Of a stretch of 64,000 nucleotides of DNA, positions 8,126-16,676 are shown in pieces (the first letter of the stretch is position 1; every line of letters starts with the position of its first letter). The stretch lies in the NCBI RefSeq assembly GCF_000152965.1, contig NZ_CH902583.1:1997200-2061199 (forward strand), given 5' to 3'. This DNA is from Roseobacter sp. MED193 (GTDB lineage Bacteria > Pseudomonadota > Alphaproteobacteria > Rhodobacterales > Rhodobacteraceae). Made by a program: the position numbers and the translations under genes. A model generated the notes under the pieces. That model worked only from the letters and a program-made list of their open reading frames with translations, had not been told where the DNA came from and did no database searches.

Positions 8126-9390
8126 TGCGGGCCATAGCCATCAGCGACAGCGCAAATTTCTATGTGAGCGCCGAGCGGATTTTTGATCCGAGCCTGAACG
8201 GCGTGCCGGTCATCGTTCTGTCAAACAACGATGGCTGCGCCGTTGCCCGTAGTGATGAGGCCAAAGCGCTGGGCATCAAGATGGGCGAGCCTTTGCACCT
8301 GCTCCGCGACAAGATCGCAACGCATGGCGTCAAAGTGTTTTCATCCAACTATACGCTTTATGGCGACATCAGCCGCCGCGTGGTCGAGGTCTACGAGGAT
8401 TACACACCGAACGTCGAAATCTATTCGATCGACGAATGCTTTTTGGATTTCAGCGGCTTCCAAGACCGAGTAGCCCACGCCAAGCACATGCGCCGCGATG
8501 TTCTACGTCGCATCGGTATCCCCGTACGCGTTGGAATTGCACAGACCAAAACACTCGCAAAATGCGCCAATGACATCGCAAAAAAGAACCCAATCTTTGA
8601 AGGGGTTCTGGATATGACTGATCCAGCATTAGCCGATTGGCTTCTACCTCGGGTGCCAGTTGGCGACATATGGGGCATTGGGCGGCGCACAACACGAAAG
8701 CTTGAGGGTATAGGTATCAGCACAGCAGCCCAGTTACGAGACATGCCTCTCCGACAAGCCCGCGCGCTGGGCACTGTCGTTCTTGAACGCACAGTTTTGG
8801 AGCTGCAAGGTGAGCCGTGCATCGCCTTTGATGACGTAGAGCCTCCGCGTAAAGGCATGGCGGTCACCCGCTCAGCAGGAGCACCGATGACGGATTTCGA
8901 CACACTGTTTCAGGCGATCACCGCTCATGCGACACGCGCTGCCGAAAAGCTTCGGCAACATGGGTTGGTGGCAGGAACACTTACGGTCTTCTTCCACACC
9001 AATCGGCACCGGCCCGATCGACCACAGTATGCTGGCTCACGCTCGACACGCCTAACGCCAATGTCTTCTGATACCTTTGAGCTGGTTGCAGCAGCCAAAC
9101 AATGTGCCATCGCGGCTTGGCCCAAAAACTGCACGCAAAACTACGCCTTTACCAAAGCAGGGGTCATGTTGGATGAATTGCTGCCTCAGGACGATCAGCC
9201 GAGAACCCTCTTTGATGAGCCGCGAAAGTCGCCCACGCTTATGGCTGCGCTGGATGCCGTGAACGCCCGCTTTGGCAAAAAGACGATGGTGCTCGCTAGT
9301 GAAGGCACGGCGCGCACGTGGCAGCTGCGCGCAAACCACCGAAGTCCTCGCTACACGACGCGCATCTCGGATCTCCCCGTCGTGAGGTGA
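8125..9390 (+). CDS. umuC: Y-family DNA polymerase, UmuC-like (DNA polymerase V catalytic subunit)
   Basis: This 421-residue protein is collinear with UmuC, the error-prone translesion polymerase. Metal-binding acidic residues are present: Asp8 in [13 protein letters not shown] and Asp103-Glu104 in YSIDECFLD. The steric-gate and finger region [13 protein letters not shown] is intact, helix-hairpin-helix [14 protein letters not shown] lies near 190, and the C-terminal little-finger domain ends with the UmuC-type tail (QPRTLFDEP). Its first ATG overlaps the umuD stop by one base. It is induced with umuD from the SOS box at 7661. It differs clearly from the second UmuC at 10468-11769, so the two are not a recent duplication. 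Confidence 0.93.
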   Translation: MRAIAISDSANFYVSAERIFDPSLNGVPVIVLSNNDGCAVARSDEAKALGIKMGEPLHLLRDKIATHGVKVFSSNYTLYGDISRRVVEVYEDYTPNVEIYSIDECFLDFSGFQDRVAHAKHMRRDVLRRIGIPVRVGIAQTKTLAKCANDIAKKNPIFEGVLDMTDPALADWLLPRVPVGDIWGIGRRTTRKLEGIGISTAAQLRDMPLRQARALGTVVLERTVLELQGEPCIAFDDVEPPRKGMAVTRSAGAPMTDFDTLFQAITAHATRAAEKLRQHGLVAGTLTVFFHTNRHRPDRPQYAGSRSTRLTPMSSDTFELVAAAKQCAIAAWPKNCTQNYAFTKAGVMLDELLPQDDQPRTLFDEPRKSPTLMAALDAVNARFGKKTMVLASEGTARTWQLRANHRSPRYTTRISDLPVVR

Positions 9391-9464
9391 GCGAGCAGTT
9401 TGATGACGCATAAAATACCGAGGGTGCGGCTCCGGCATAAGAGCTGGCACATGATACTTGACAA

Positions 9465-9520
9465 GTTCCCATTTTGGTAACACATTGAGGTGGGTTCCCG
9501 ATGGGGGAACACATTGAGGT
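9465..9520. promoter_or_regulatory. Two tandem operator-like repeats overlapping the higB start region
   Basis: The unit GTTCCC-(N4)-GG-(N2)-AACACATTGAGGT occurs at 9465-9491 and again at 9494-9520, 29 bases apart. Each unit contains an imperfect GTTCCC...GGNAAC palindrome, and the last 13 bases are identical. A -35-like TTGACA lies at 9458-9463. The second copy ends three bases before the higB ATG, so HigA binding would block the promoter and start site. Confidence 0.65.
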
Positions 9521-9523
9521 CAA

Positions 9524-9823
9524 ATGCGGATACTGTCGAGACGAACCCTTGTTGAGTACTGGGCCAAACATGCGGCGGCTAAAGCCCCGCTGCAGTTCTG
9601 GTACGCTGAGGTCGAGCGGGCACAGTGGGAGCGCCCGCAGGACGTGAAGGACTTGTTCGGCGCATCGGTAGACTTCGTCGGTGACAGCCGAATCGTGTTC
9701 GACATTGGCGGCAACAAGTTTCGTCTGGTCGCCCGGGTTGTGTACGGTCCGTATTACCGTGTGATGATCAAGTTCGTGGGGACCCACGCAGAATATGACA
9801 AGATTGACGTAACCAAAGTCTAA
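9524..9823 (+). CDS. higB: HigB-type toxin (ribosome-dependent mRNA interferase)
   Basis: This 99-residue protein matches the HigB_toxin family (RelE superfold): LVEYWAKHAAAKAPLQFWYAEVERAQWERPQDVKDLF, then NKFRLVARVVYGPYYRVMIKFVGTHAEYDKID. The latter carries the GTHAEYDKI signature of HigB proteins that cut mRNA on the ribosome. It precedes its antitoxin, the order usual for higBA, with a 19-base gap. Expression is probably held by the duplicated operator that reaches almost to its start codon. Confidence 0.88.
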   Translation: MRILSRRTLVEYWAKHAAAKAPLQFWYAEVERAQWERPQDVKDLFGASVDFVGDSRIVFDIGGNKFRLVARVVYGPYYRVMIKFVGTHAEYDKIDVTKV

Positions 9824-9842
9824 GTAAATCAGGAAGAAACAA

Positions 9843-10232
9843 ATGGAACTCCGCGCCATTCGAACCGATGAAGATCTGGATTGGGCGCTTGCGGAAATCG
9901 AGCAATATTTCGATACACCGCCGGTGCCTGGAACGGAAGAAGCCGATCGCTTCGACATCCTGACCGATCTCATCGAAGCCTATGAGAACCGTGAATACCC
10001 CATCGAAGCGCTCGATCCGATCGAGACGCTCAAAGTCTTCATGGACATCAAAAAGAAGAAGCAGAGCGATTTGGCAGAGCTTGTTGGCGGCAAGCCGCGC
10101 GCCTCCGAGATTATCAACCGCAAGCGTCCGCTGACCTTGCGAATGATCCAAAAGATCAACACCAGCTGGAAAATTCCTGCTGCCTCGCTGATCGCACCTT
10201 ATCATCTCGAGGCTAACGGCGAGGGGGCCTGA
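9843..10232 (+). CDS. higA: HigA-type antitoxin with helix-turn-helix
   Basis: This 129-residue protein has an N-terminal toxin-binding half (ALAEIEQYFDTPP, then ADRFDILTDLIEAYENREYPI). A C-terminal HTH_3-like domain reads ETLKVFMDIKKKKQSDLAELVGGKPRASEIINRKRPLTL. It is expected to neutralise the HigB encoded just upstream and to repress the operon at the repeats at 9465-9520. The pair lies between two convergent SOS-type umuDC operons. The unusually Lys-rich turn (KKKKQ) is normal for this subgroup. Confidence 0.88.
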   Translation: MELRAIRTDEDLDWALAEIEQYFDTPPVPGTEEADRFDILTDLIEAYENREYPIEALDPIETLKVFMDIKKKKQSDLAELVGGKPRASEIINRKRPLTLRMIQKINTSWKIPAASLIAPYHLEANGEGA

Positions 10233-10403
10233 CCCCCCTCCCACGGTTCCTCCGCAGCCCTTTGCGTATACGGGGGGGCTCAGCGCGCAAGTTTTCTAGC
10301 GACTTGGATTTTCACCGGGGAATCCACTTGGAGGCCACCCGTCATGCGGACTTCGAACTTATAACGTGATAACAATTACTTAAACGCGCTCTAGCGCTCG
10401 CTA

Positions 10404-10438
10404 AGGTGGATTTTACTATTTCTGTCAAGAATCCACCT
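10404..10438. repeat. Hairpin-forming inverted repeat between higA and the second umuC
   Basis: AGGTGGATT (10404-10412) and AATCCACCT (10430-10438) are exact reverse complements with a 17-base loop. GAATCCA-type words recur nearby at about 10319, 10449 and 10461. The element lies 30 bases past the end of the minus-strand umuC, so it may act in termination or RNA stability. No T-tract makes it a standard terminator. The 235-base gap holds no gene. Confidence 0.4.
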
Positions 10439-10467
10439 GTGCCAATCGGAATCCAGGATGGAATCCA

Positions 10468-11769
10468 CTATTCCCCAATCGACTGACCATCAGGTTTGGC
10501 GCGTGCGGTGACCAAGTCCGACCACCGTGTTGTGAACCGTGCCGACAACATATCCTGTCGCATTGCCCAAGCCGGTGGACGGGATTTGGGGGCCTGCCCC
10601 AGTGCAATGGCGCCGCGTCCATGACGCCGATCAATCGCATCAACGGCCTGCATGAGATGATCTTTTTGTGCAGGGCGTGGATCGAACAAGGTCCTGGGCT
10701 GGTCCTGCGCAGAGGACAGATCCAGAAGCAGCACACCAGCTTTGCGATACGCAAATCCCCCTCTCCAGACACGCTCCAGCGCGCGCGAGGCAGCGCACAC
10801 AATATGCAGCGCGTCGCTTGTCGGCAGTGCAAAGCGCACGGTTGCTGCAGAGCCATATTGTGGCGCCGCCTTGTTGAACCGATCCGTCGACACAAAGACC
10901 TGTAGCGCACCAGCAACCTGATTTGCCGCGCGCACTTTGCCGGCCGCTCGCTCAGCAAACGTGATGACCGCAGAGCGCAGGTCCTGTTTCTCGGAGATCA
11001 CCCGCCCAAAACTCCGTGAGCAGCAGGTCGTTTGCTTTGGGTCGGGCTGAGTGTCTAGATCATGGCAGGCAATCCCTCGCAACTCATGGACAGTCCGCAA
11101 CCCGACAATCCCCATGCGTTTTCGAACCCAACCATCTGATGCGCGGCTGAGATCATGCGCCGTGTGAATGTTCTGAGCCTCAAGCATCTGCGACCAACGG
11201 CGCCCAATGCCCCAGACATCACCAACCGCAACTTTCCGAAGCGCGGGCTCACGCCACTGCGGGTGATGCACCAAATCCAGAACTCCACCCGTTCGGGGCG
11301 AGGATTTCGCCAACTTGTTCGCAAGCTTCGCCAAGGTTTTCGTGGGACCAATACCGATGGAGACGGGGATACCTGTCCAAGCCCGCACCTGCTGGCGCAA
11401 GTCCAAACACCACTCGGTCAGGCTCGGGACCGCGAGGTGATGCAAATCCAAAAAACATTCATCAATGCTGTAGACCTCGCTGCGTGGCGCGCTGTCCGCC
11501 AAAATGCTCATCACGCGCTCTGACAAATCCCCGTAAAGCGCATAGTTTGACGAACGCACCTCGACACCATGATCTCTGACCAAATTGCGGATTTTGAACA
11601 GCGGCACTCCCATAGGAATCCCGAGATCTTTCGCCTCTTGGGAGCGAGCCACGACGCAGCCATCATTATTTGAAAGCACAACCAGCGGTCGCTCTATGAG
11701 CTCTGGCTGGAACACACGCTCACAAGACGCATAGAAGTTGTTACAATCCACCAAACCAAAGGTCGGCAT
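10468..11769 (-). CDS. umuC: Second Y-family DNA polymerase, UmuC-like
   Basis: This 433-residue protein is a canonical Umu[17 protein letters not shown] with Asp8, [22 protein letters not shown] with Asp103-Glu104, [28 protein letters not shown] and the C-terminal [10 protein letters not shown]. It is a translesion polymerase that works with cleaved UmuD. The start lies four bases after the stop of the second umuD. It faces the first umuDC pair across higBA. Sequence differences from the first copy are spread over the whole length, which suggests separate acquisition. Confidence 0.93.
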   Translation of the reverse strand: MPTFGLVDCNNFYASCERVFQPELIERPLVVLSNNDGCVVARSQEAKDLGIPMGVPLFKIRNLVRDHGVEVRSSNYALYGDLSERVMSILADSAPRSEVYSIDECFLDLHHLAVPSLTEWCLDLRQQVRAWTGIPVSIGIGPTKTLAKLANKLAKSSPRTGGVLDLVHHPQWREPALRKVAVGDVWGIGRRWSQMLEAQNIHTAHDLSRASDGWVRKRMGIVGLRTVHELRGIACHDLDTQPDPKQTTCCSRSFGRVISEKQDLRSAVITFAERAAGKVRAANQVAGALQVFVSTDRFNKAAPQYGSAATVRFALPTSDALHIVCAASRALERVWRGGFAYRKAGVLLLDLSSAQDQPRTLFDPRPAQKDHLMQAVDAIDRRHGRGAIALGQAPKSRPPAWAMRQDMLSARFTTRWSDLVTARAKPDGQSIGE

Positions 11770-11773
11770 CTGA

Positions 11774-12196
11774 TCACCGCAGGCAATGACGTCGGATGCT
11801 GTTGGTCACCACACCCCAAATCTCACATCCCTCTTCATCGACCGGGATATTGGGAAAGGCCGCATTCTCGGCCTGCAAAGCCCAGCCCTCCGGCCCAGCT
11901 TTCATCAACCTTTTGACCGTCAGATCCCCATGCAACACCGCAATAACCACATCTCCAGCCACAGGCGTGATCGAACGATCTATAACCAGAATATCCCCAT
12001 CAAAAATTCCAGCATCCCGCATCGACTCCCCACTCGCACGCACAAAAAAAGTCGCCGCAGGCCGGCGGATCAGATGCTGATTGAGATCGAGCTTCCCCTC
12101 CAAATGATCCTCAGCAGGGCTTGGAAAGCCTGCGGGCACCCTGCTGCTGAACACAGGAAGGAAACAAACCGAGGGATCGTCAGAGGGCGTGTACAT
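11774..12196 (-). CDS. umuD: Second UmuD, canonical Ser-Lys peptidase
   Basis: With the ATG at 12196 the protein has 140 residues, the size of E. coli UmuD (139). It shows the cleavage region PAGFPSPA (Ala22-Gly23), catalytic Ser58 ([12 protein letters not shown]) and Lys95 (DLTVKRLMK). The frame stays open to 12283, but a longer start would place the SOS box inside the coding region, so 12196 is preferred although its ribosome binding site is weak. On DNA damage RecA-stimulated self-cleavage would yield UmuD' for polymerase V. It forms an operon with the downstream umuC. Confidence 0.9.
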   Translation of the reverse strand: MYTPSDDPSVCFLPVFSSRVPAGFPSPAEDHLEGKLDLNQHLIRRPAATFFVRASGESMRDAGIFDGDILVIDRSITPVAGDVVIAVLHGDLTVKRLMKAGPEGWALQAENAAFPNIPVDEEGCEIWGVVTNSIRRHCLR

Positions 12197-12225
12197 GATG
12201 AGATGATCGTTGAGACTCGAAGTAA

Positions 12226-12240
12226 GAACATAAAGTGAAC
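12226..12240 (-). promoter_or_regulatory. SOS (LexA) box upstream of the second umuDC
   Basis: On the + strand GAAC (12226-12229), seven bases, GAAC (12237-12240); on the transcribed strand this reads GTTC-N7-GTTC. It lies 29 bases upstream of the chosen umuD start at 12196. Confidence 0.85.
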
Positions 12241-12451
12241 ATGTAGGAGCAGATTCGTCAATCTCAGAGCAGGCAATTTCCAATTGACATTTCTAGCCCC
12301 CTTGACGTACCCCTTGATCATCGAAGAATTGCGCTCGAAAGGATAACCCTTGCGGGCGCTTTTGTTTTTCCGACATCGCGATTGCTGACGACCCCATGGT
12401 ATGGGGTTTAGCTTCGGCATGCATCGCCCTTGCCAGTGAGCCCCCTACCCC

Positions 12452-13714
12452 ATGGACCTTGTCTTTGCGCCGCGCCAGATTGAACTCTGGCCGATCGAAC
12501 AGCTGCGCCCTTATGCGAAGAACGCTAAGATCCATGGTGAGGCGCAGGTGGCGAAGATCGCAGCGAGCATGGCGAAGTTCGGCTGGACCGTCCCGTGTCT
12601 GGTGGCAGACGACGGTGAGTTGATTGCGGGCCATGGGCGTGTATTGGCTGCCGGCGCGCTGGGCCTCACTGAGGCGCCTGTCATTCGGCTCGGCCACCTC
12701 GACGACGCGGAGCGCCGCGCCTACCGTATTGCCGACAACAAGCTGACCGAGCTCGGCGACTGGGACGAGGCTGTCCTACGCGATGAGATCGCGGGGCTCT
12801 TGGCCGACGACTTCGACCTCGATCTGCTGGGGTTCTCAGACGAGGATCTAGACGCCCTCCTTCAAGATCCTGACGCGCTGGACGGCGACAGCGCTGCCGA
12901 AGGCGAGAATGATATCCCAGAGCCCCCGGTGACGCCGGTATCAGTTTCCGGAGATCTCTGGCAGCTGGGCTCACATCGTCTGGTCTGCGGGGACAGCACC
13001 AGCGCCGATGTCGTGGGCCGCCTCCTGGGCAGCGTCAAACCGCTCCTCATGGTGACCGATCCCCCCTATGGCGTGGAGTATGATCCGTCATGGCGCAACC
13101 AAGCTGGGGCAGCCAAGACCAAACGCACCGGCAAGGTGCTGAACGACGACCGCGCGGACTGGCGCGAGGCTTGGTCCCTTTTTCCTGGCGATGTCGCCTA
13201 TATCTGGCATGGCGCTCTGCATGCAGCGACTGTCGCAGACAGTCTGACCGCCGCGGGCTTTGCCATACGCTCCCAAATCATCTGGGCCAAGGACCGGCTG
13301 GTACTGAGCCGCGGCGATTATCATTGGCAGCATGAGCCCTGCTGGTATGCGGTGCGCGCCAAGGGCAAAGGTCACTGGGCGGGGGATCGCAAACAGACGA
13401 CACTCTGGCAGATTGCAAACAAAGATCAGGATGCCGAGACCGTACATGGCACTCAGAAGCCAGTAGACTGCATGCGCCGCCCGATCCTCAACAACTCAAA
13501 CCCCGGCCAAGCTGTCTATGAGCCCTTCATGGGATCCGGCACCACGCTGATCGCAGCAGAGACGACAGGACGTATTTGTTATGGAGTGGAGCTGAACCCA
13601 GCTTATGTCGATGTGGCTATCGAGCGCTGGCAGGCCTTTACAGGCGAAGAGGCCGTGTTGGCAGGTAGCGGTGAGACATTCGCAGTGCTTAAATCCAAGC
13701 GGATCGCGGCCTGA
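12452..13714 (+). CDS. ParB-domain / adenine DNA methyltransferase fusion
   Basis: Residues about 8-95 form a ParB/Srx-like nuclease domain (WPIEQLRPYAKNAKIHGEAQ, then IAGHGRVLAAGALG). Residues about 165-405 form an N6-adenine or N4-cytosine methyltransferase of the beta class: DPPY at 203-206 precedes the SAM-binding FMGSGTT at 359-365. Such orphan phage methyltransferases protect phage DNA from host restriction or mark packaging DNA. No restriction enzyme is adjacent. It is divergent from the second umuD, with 168 bases between the two coding regions. The recognition sequence cannot be read from the protein. Confidence 0.92.
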   Translation: MDLVFAPRQIELWPIEQLRPYAKNAKIHGEAQVAKIAASMAKFGWTVPCLVADDGELIAGHGRVLAAGALGLTEAPVIRLGHLDDAERRAYRIADNKLTELGDWDEAVLRDEIAGLLADDFDLDLLGFSDEDLDALLQDPDALDGDSAAEGENDIPEPPVTPVSVSGDLWQLGSHRLVCGDSTSADVVGRLLGSVKPLLMVTDPPYGVEYDPSWRNQAGAAKTKRTGKVLNDDRADWREAWSLFPGDVAYIWHGALHAATVADSLTAAGFAIRSQIIWAKDRLVLSRGDYHWQHEPCWYAVRAKGKGHWAGDRKQTTLWQIANKDQDAETVHGTQKPVDCMRRPILNNSNPGQAVYEPFMGSGTTLIAAETTGRICYGVELNPAYVDVAIERWQAFTGEEAVLAGSGETFAVLKSKRIAA

Positions 13715-13920
13715 TACAATCGCGCCGTCGCTCCCTCATTGAGGCGATCACCAATGTCATCGTCGGCTATGTGCTAGCCGTCATCACCCAGACCATCATA
13801 TTCTCATGGTTTGGACTTCAAGCCGGACTCGGTTAGACCCTCGCAATCGGCTCTGTATTCACCGGTATCTCGCTTATCCGGAGCTATACGCTGCGCCGGC
13901 TATTCGAGCTATGGCGGTGA
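13711..13920 (+). pseudogene. Decayed small phage membrane-protein gene (DUF7220-like)
   Basis: A frame directly after the methyltransferase stop encodes IQSRRRSLIEAITNVIVGYV, continues LAVITQTIIFSWFGLQAGLG, then has an in-frame TAG at 13834-13836. It resumes with LAIGSVFTGISLIRSYTLRR to a TGA at 13918. This two-helix pattern matches a small membrane protein family common in alphaproteobacterial prophages; I associate it with DUF7220 but am not certain of the name. It has no ATG/GTG start and one nonsense codon, so it is probably dead. Confidence 0.6.
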
Positions 13921-13929
13921 GATATCCGC

Positions 13930-14502
13930 TCAAGCCGTGTCGAGCTTGTAAACAGTCCCCCGCTCGGGGTGTTTATGGGAGGTGATGGACAGGCCCAGCT
14001 TTTTTTTAAGGGCGCCGGAGATCGTCCCTCTGGCCGTGTGTGGCTGCCAAGATGTGGCGACGACGATTTCCGCGATGGAGGCGCCGTCGGGGCGCTGGAG
14101 CATCTCAATCAGCATCGCCTGTTTTGTGCCCTGTCGGATGGACGCCAGCTTCTGACACGACGCCGCATCCGCCGTTGGGATATTGCCTTCCGGCGCCCGC
14201 GTAGTTGCCTTGCGGATCTTGCTGATCGTGCTGGCTGCAATCGGTTCTATCTCGATGGCCTCCAGCCCCGCTTCGGTCGCAATCAGCGTGGTACCGTGAC
14301 CATCGCCGGCCTCGCGCCAGAGCGGTTCTTTGCGAAAGAGGTTGGCCTCGACCTCTTCGAGCCATCCCCGCTCGATCATCTTGGTCACTGTCATCTTGGC
14401 GGCAGCACCAGCCAAGCCTTTGGGCAGGGGCATGGCCAAGTTGCCGGCCCGGCAGGCCGCGCAGTTGAGGATAATAGATTGGGTCTCAGTGAGCTTGGGC
14501 AT
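13930..14502 (-). CDS. DUF3489 domain protein
   Basis: This 190-residue protein starts at the ATG at 14502, which has GGAGG five bases upstream. The N-terminal half looks like a winged helix (MPKLTETQSIILNCAACRAG, VTKMIERGWLEEVEANLF). The C-terminal half is the DUF3489 unit (TKQAMLIEMLQRPDGASIAE, then SWQPHTARGTISGALKKKLG), also helix-turn-helix-like. It is probably a DNA-binding protein of unknown role. With the next two genes it forms a minus-strand group facing away from the terminase genes. Confidence 0.8.
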   Translation of the reverse strand: MPKLTETQSIILNCAACRAGNLAMPLPKGLAGAAAKMTVTKMIERGWLEEVEANLFRKEPLWREAGDGHGTTLIATEAGLEAIEIEPIAASTISKIRKATTRAPEGNIPTADAASCQKLASIRQGTKQAMLIEMLQRPDGASIAEIVVATSWQPHTARGTISGALKKKLGLSITSHKHPERGTVYKLDTA

Positions 14503-14537
14503 TTTGGCCTCCGTGTGAGTGGGGTGCAATTTTGGGA

Positions 14538-15005
14538 TCAGCCGACCTCTTCCATCGCGGCCATAACCGCGAAGTGCTGCACCCAGCCGGTCAGGTAAGG
14601 CAGCCCGACGGGGATCCCCTCCTCACGCTGAGTTCTGGAGCTAATGCGCCAGTCCTGCCATTTGGCGATTGTGGTGGTTATGGCAACCTCACTGTCCGCT
14701 GTGCTGCCCTGTAGGGCTCCGACGACATCATCGGCAAAGTGCCGACCCCAGCGGCTGTCGAGAAAGTCACGGATGCCGCGCATGTCCTCCTCGCTATCGG
14801 CGCCAATGGCCTCGGCGACCAGGCGGGAGGTGAGCGTCCAGACCTCAACGCTGCGGCGGTCTCGTTCAGGGCAGCGCGTCATGCTGCCGAAGAAGCCGTC
14901 GTCTTCATTGCGGCTGGGAAGAATGGCGGGCGTGGTCATCTCAGAAGCCTTTCTAGGGAGGGGTGCGGGTTGGGTCAGGGTCGCAATCTGTGCGCGTGTC
15001 CTCAT
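14538..15005 (-). CDS. Phage protein of unknown function
   Basis: About 155 residues. The ATG at 15005 has GGAGG eight bases upstream; an ATG at 15020 overlapping the stop of the preceding gene and one at 14939 are alternatives. The core region (CPERDRRSVEVWTLTSRLVA, then DSEEDMRGIRDFLDSRWGRHFADDVVGAL) is helical and charged. The C-terminus contains a tryptophan-bearing stretch (AKWQDWRISSRTQREEGI). I do not recognise a family. Confidence 0.65.
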   Translation of the reverse strand: MRTRAQIATLTQPAPLPRKASEMTTPAILPSRNEDDGFFGSMTRCPERDRRSVEVWTLTSRLVAEAIGADSEEDMRGIRDFLDSRWGRHFADDVVGALQGSTADSEVAITTTIAKWQDWRISSRTQREEGIPVGLPYLTGWVQHFAVMAAMEEVG

Positions 15006-15019
15006 GGCTCTGCCCTCCA

Positions 15020-15238
15020 TCAGATCACTTGCAGTTCAGCCAAAACCGCCGCGGCGGCGACCAGCTGAGCCGTGGGCAGCTCGATCTTGAGATGCGAGAT
15101 CACGTCACTGGCCTCGGCGTTTATGCCGTCCTTGCGCAGCGTTACCTCGATGACCTCCGCGACGGCGTCCGGTCGTGCGCGGTCAAAACGCTCCGGCAGC
15201 GTGCTATGGTCGATGCGGATAGTGGTGATGGCGGTCAT
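15020..15238 (-). CDS. Small phage protein of unknown function
   Basis: This 72-residue protein starts at the ATG at 15238, which has GGAG eight bases upstream; the open frame reaches back to 15301 without a comparable site. It begins MTAITTIRIDHSTLPERFDR and is otherwise helical (VAEVIEVTLRKDGINAEASD). Its stop shares a base with an ATG of the next gene (TGATG). It is the first gene of the minus-strand trio and is divergent from terS. Confidence 0.6.
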   Translation of the reverse strand: MTAITTIRIDHSTLPERFDRARPDAVAEVIEVTLRKDGINAEASDVISHLKIELPTAQLVAAAAVLAELQVI

Positions 15239-15358
15239 GGCGTAGCTCCAATCAGGCTGTTTGCGTGATGTAAGAATCGCTCGACGCCGCAATACAATCA
15301 ACTCAAATAGACGTTTTTAGTTGTTTATTTACAATATGTTGAGGCAACATAAAGCGTC

Positions 15359-15919
15359 ATGGAGGGTCTATCTGAACGCGCCTATGCAGAGCACGCTGGG
15401 ATCTCCCGCGGGGCTGTGCAGAAGGCCCGCAAGACCGGGCGGTTGGTGCTCTTTGCCGATGGCTCAATCAATGCAGCCGCATCCGATGTGCGTCGGAAAG
15501 CCTCAACAGATCCAGATCAGCAGATGCGCGCGCAGGGAGGGTTAGCCAATAGCAGTGGGAACGATGGCCCCAGCGTCTCAGGCAGTGGCGATAGCACCTC
15601 TTACCTAAAAGCCCGCACGGCCCTGACCGTTTACCAGGCGCAGGAACGCCAACTGTCGATCCAAAAGAAGAAGGGCGTGCTGGTGGATCGTGCACGCGCC
15701 GAAACACTGGTGTTTCGCCTCGTTCGCCAGGAACGCGATGCCTGGGTCACCTGGCCCACACGTGTCGCGGCGCTGATGGCCGCGCAACTGTCCGCAGATA
15801 TGGAGAAGGCATCTGGCAAGGCGGTGACGATCGAGACTGCGATCTTGCAGAGGGTATTGGAAACCCATGTCCGAGAGCAGCTCGACGCCCTAGCGGATCT
15901 CAGGGTGGGATTGGAGTGA
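15359..15919 (+). CDS. Terminase small subunit (Nu1-like)
   Basis: This 186-residue protein has an N-terminal helix-turn-helix of Nu1 type (LSERAYAEHAGISRGAVQKARKTGRL). A low-complexity linker follows, then a helical oligomerisation region (YQAQERQLSIQKKKGVLVDR, ETLVFRLVRQERDAWVTWP). The small subunit binds phage DNA at cos or pac and recruits the large subunit. The large subunit gene is 760 bases downstream, separated by an inserted toxin-antitoxin pair. Upstream is a 120-base gap to the divergent minus-strand genes, where the late promoter may lie. Confidence 0.8.
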   Translation: MEGLSERAYAEHAGISRGAVQKARKTGRLVLFADGSINAAASDVRRKASTDPDQQMRAQGGLANSSGNDGPSVSGSGDSTSYLKARTALTVYQAQERQLSIQKKKGVLVDRARAETLVFRLVRQERDAWVTWPTRVAALMAAQLSADMEKASGKAVTIETAILQRVLETHVREQLDALADLRVGLE

Positions 15920-15925
15920 GCAAAT

Positions 15926-15973
15926 TTGACAATACTTCACCTCACACCTATATCTAGCTAGATAGATAGCTAG
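15926..15973 (+). promoter_or_regulatory. Promoter and palindromic operator of the phd-vapC pair
   Basis: TTGACA (15926-15931) and TATATC (15949-15954) are separated by 17 bases, a good sigma-70 pair. Overlapping the -10 are TATCTAGCTAGATA (15951-15964), a perfect 14-bp palindrome, and an inverted repeat CTAGCTA (15954-15960) / TAGCTAG (15967-15973). The antitoxin ATG follows at 15984. The layout fits autorepression by the antitoxin. Confidence 0.7.
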
Positions 15974-15983
15974 GATCAAGCTC

Positions 15984-16226
15984 ATGTGGACATTGCAGGA
16001 CGCCAAAAACAAGTTCAGTACAGTCGTCGATGCCGCTTTAGCCGGCATCCCCCAGGAAGTGACACGACGCGGAAAATCAGCTGTTGTGGTCCTATCAACC
16101 TCAGAATACCGATCTCTACTAGCTGACGCGCAGCGTTCTAGGGGGTCGTTTGTTGACCATTTGCTCGCATTCCCTGCGGAGGATATCGAGCGTGCACAAG
16201 TTAAACCCCGGCCCGTCGACTTCTAA
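15984..16226 (+). CDS. Phd/YefM-family antitoxin
   Basis: This 80-residue protein shows the family pattern: MWTLQDAKNKFSTVVDAALAG at the N-terminus (DNA-binding dimer), PQEVTRRGKSAVVVLSTSEY in the middle, and a flexible C-terminal toxin-binding tail. It should neutralise the PIN-domain toxin encoded next and repress their shared promoter through the palindromes just upstream. Its stop overlaps the toxin start (TAATG). The pair is inserted between the two terminase subunits. Confidence 0.88.
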   Translation: MWTLQDAKNKFSTVVDAALAGIPQEVTRRGKSAVVVLSTSEYRSLLADAQRSRGSFVDHLLAFPAEDIERAQVKPRPVDF

Positions 16227-16627
16227 TGTATGTACTCGACACAAATGTGCTCTCAGCTCTTCGCCGGCCCAATCGAGCACCGCAGGTTGCACAATGGTTG
16301 CGTAGCAAGCCTGAGGACCAGCTGTTTCTGAGCGTGATTACCATCGGTGAAATCGAGCGTGGGATCGCTCAACAAGGAAGTCGCAATCCTAGCTTTGCTA
16401 CGGATCTCCGATACTGGATAGACCGCACCACTCTTCTATTTGCGGATCGGCTCCTTTCTTTTGGTGCAGATGATGCGCGGATTTGGGGACAGCTTTCAGC
16501 GCGGCTTGGCCACAATGGGGCAGATCTACAGATTGCTGCCACTGCGCTTGTACATGGCGCAACAGTCGTTACCGGCAATGTGAGTGACTTTGAGCCAACT
16601 GGCGTGCAAATCGAAGACCCATTTTAA
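16226..16627 (+). CDS. vapC: VapC/FitB-type PIN-domain toxin (RNase)
   Basis: This 133-residue PIN-domain ribonuclease has the full acidic set: Asp5 (MYVLDTNVLSAL), Glu42 (VITIGEIERGIAQ), Asp100 (GADLQIAATAL) and Asp121 (TGNVSDFEPTGVQI). VapC toxins cut tRNA or rRNA in a magnesium-dependent way. Its phd-type partner and the ending TGVQIEDPF resemble the FitB-like branch. Translation is coupled to the antitoxin through TAATG. It is read in the same direction as the late genes. Confidence 0.88.
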   Translation: MYVLDTNVLSALRRPNRAPQVAQWLRSKPEDQLFLSVITIGEIERGIAQQGSRNPSFATDLRYWIDRTTLLFADRLLSFGADDARIWGQLSARLGHNGADLQIAATALVHGATVVTGNVSDFEPTGVQIEDPF

Positions 16628-16676
16628 CCTTAGAATAGAGCCCTGAAACGCCCCCGAAGAAAACGGGAAACAGGGC

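Noticed and set aside
9465..9520. SOS box at the higBA promoter
   Set aside because: The GTTCCC...GGNAAC palindrome does not fit GAAC-N7-GAAC or GTTC-N7-GTTC.
10404..10438. Rho-independent terminator for the second umuDC operon
   Set aside because: Stem is good but the loop is 17 bases and no T-run follows on the minus strand.
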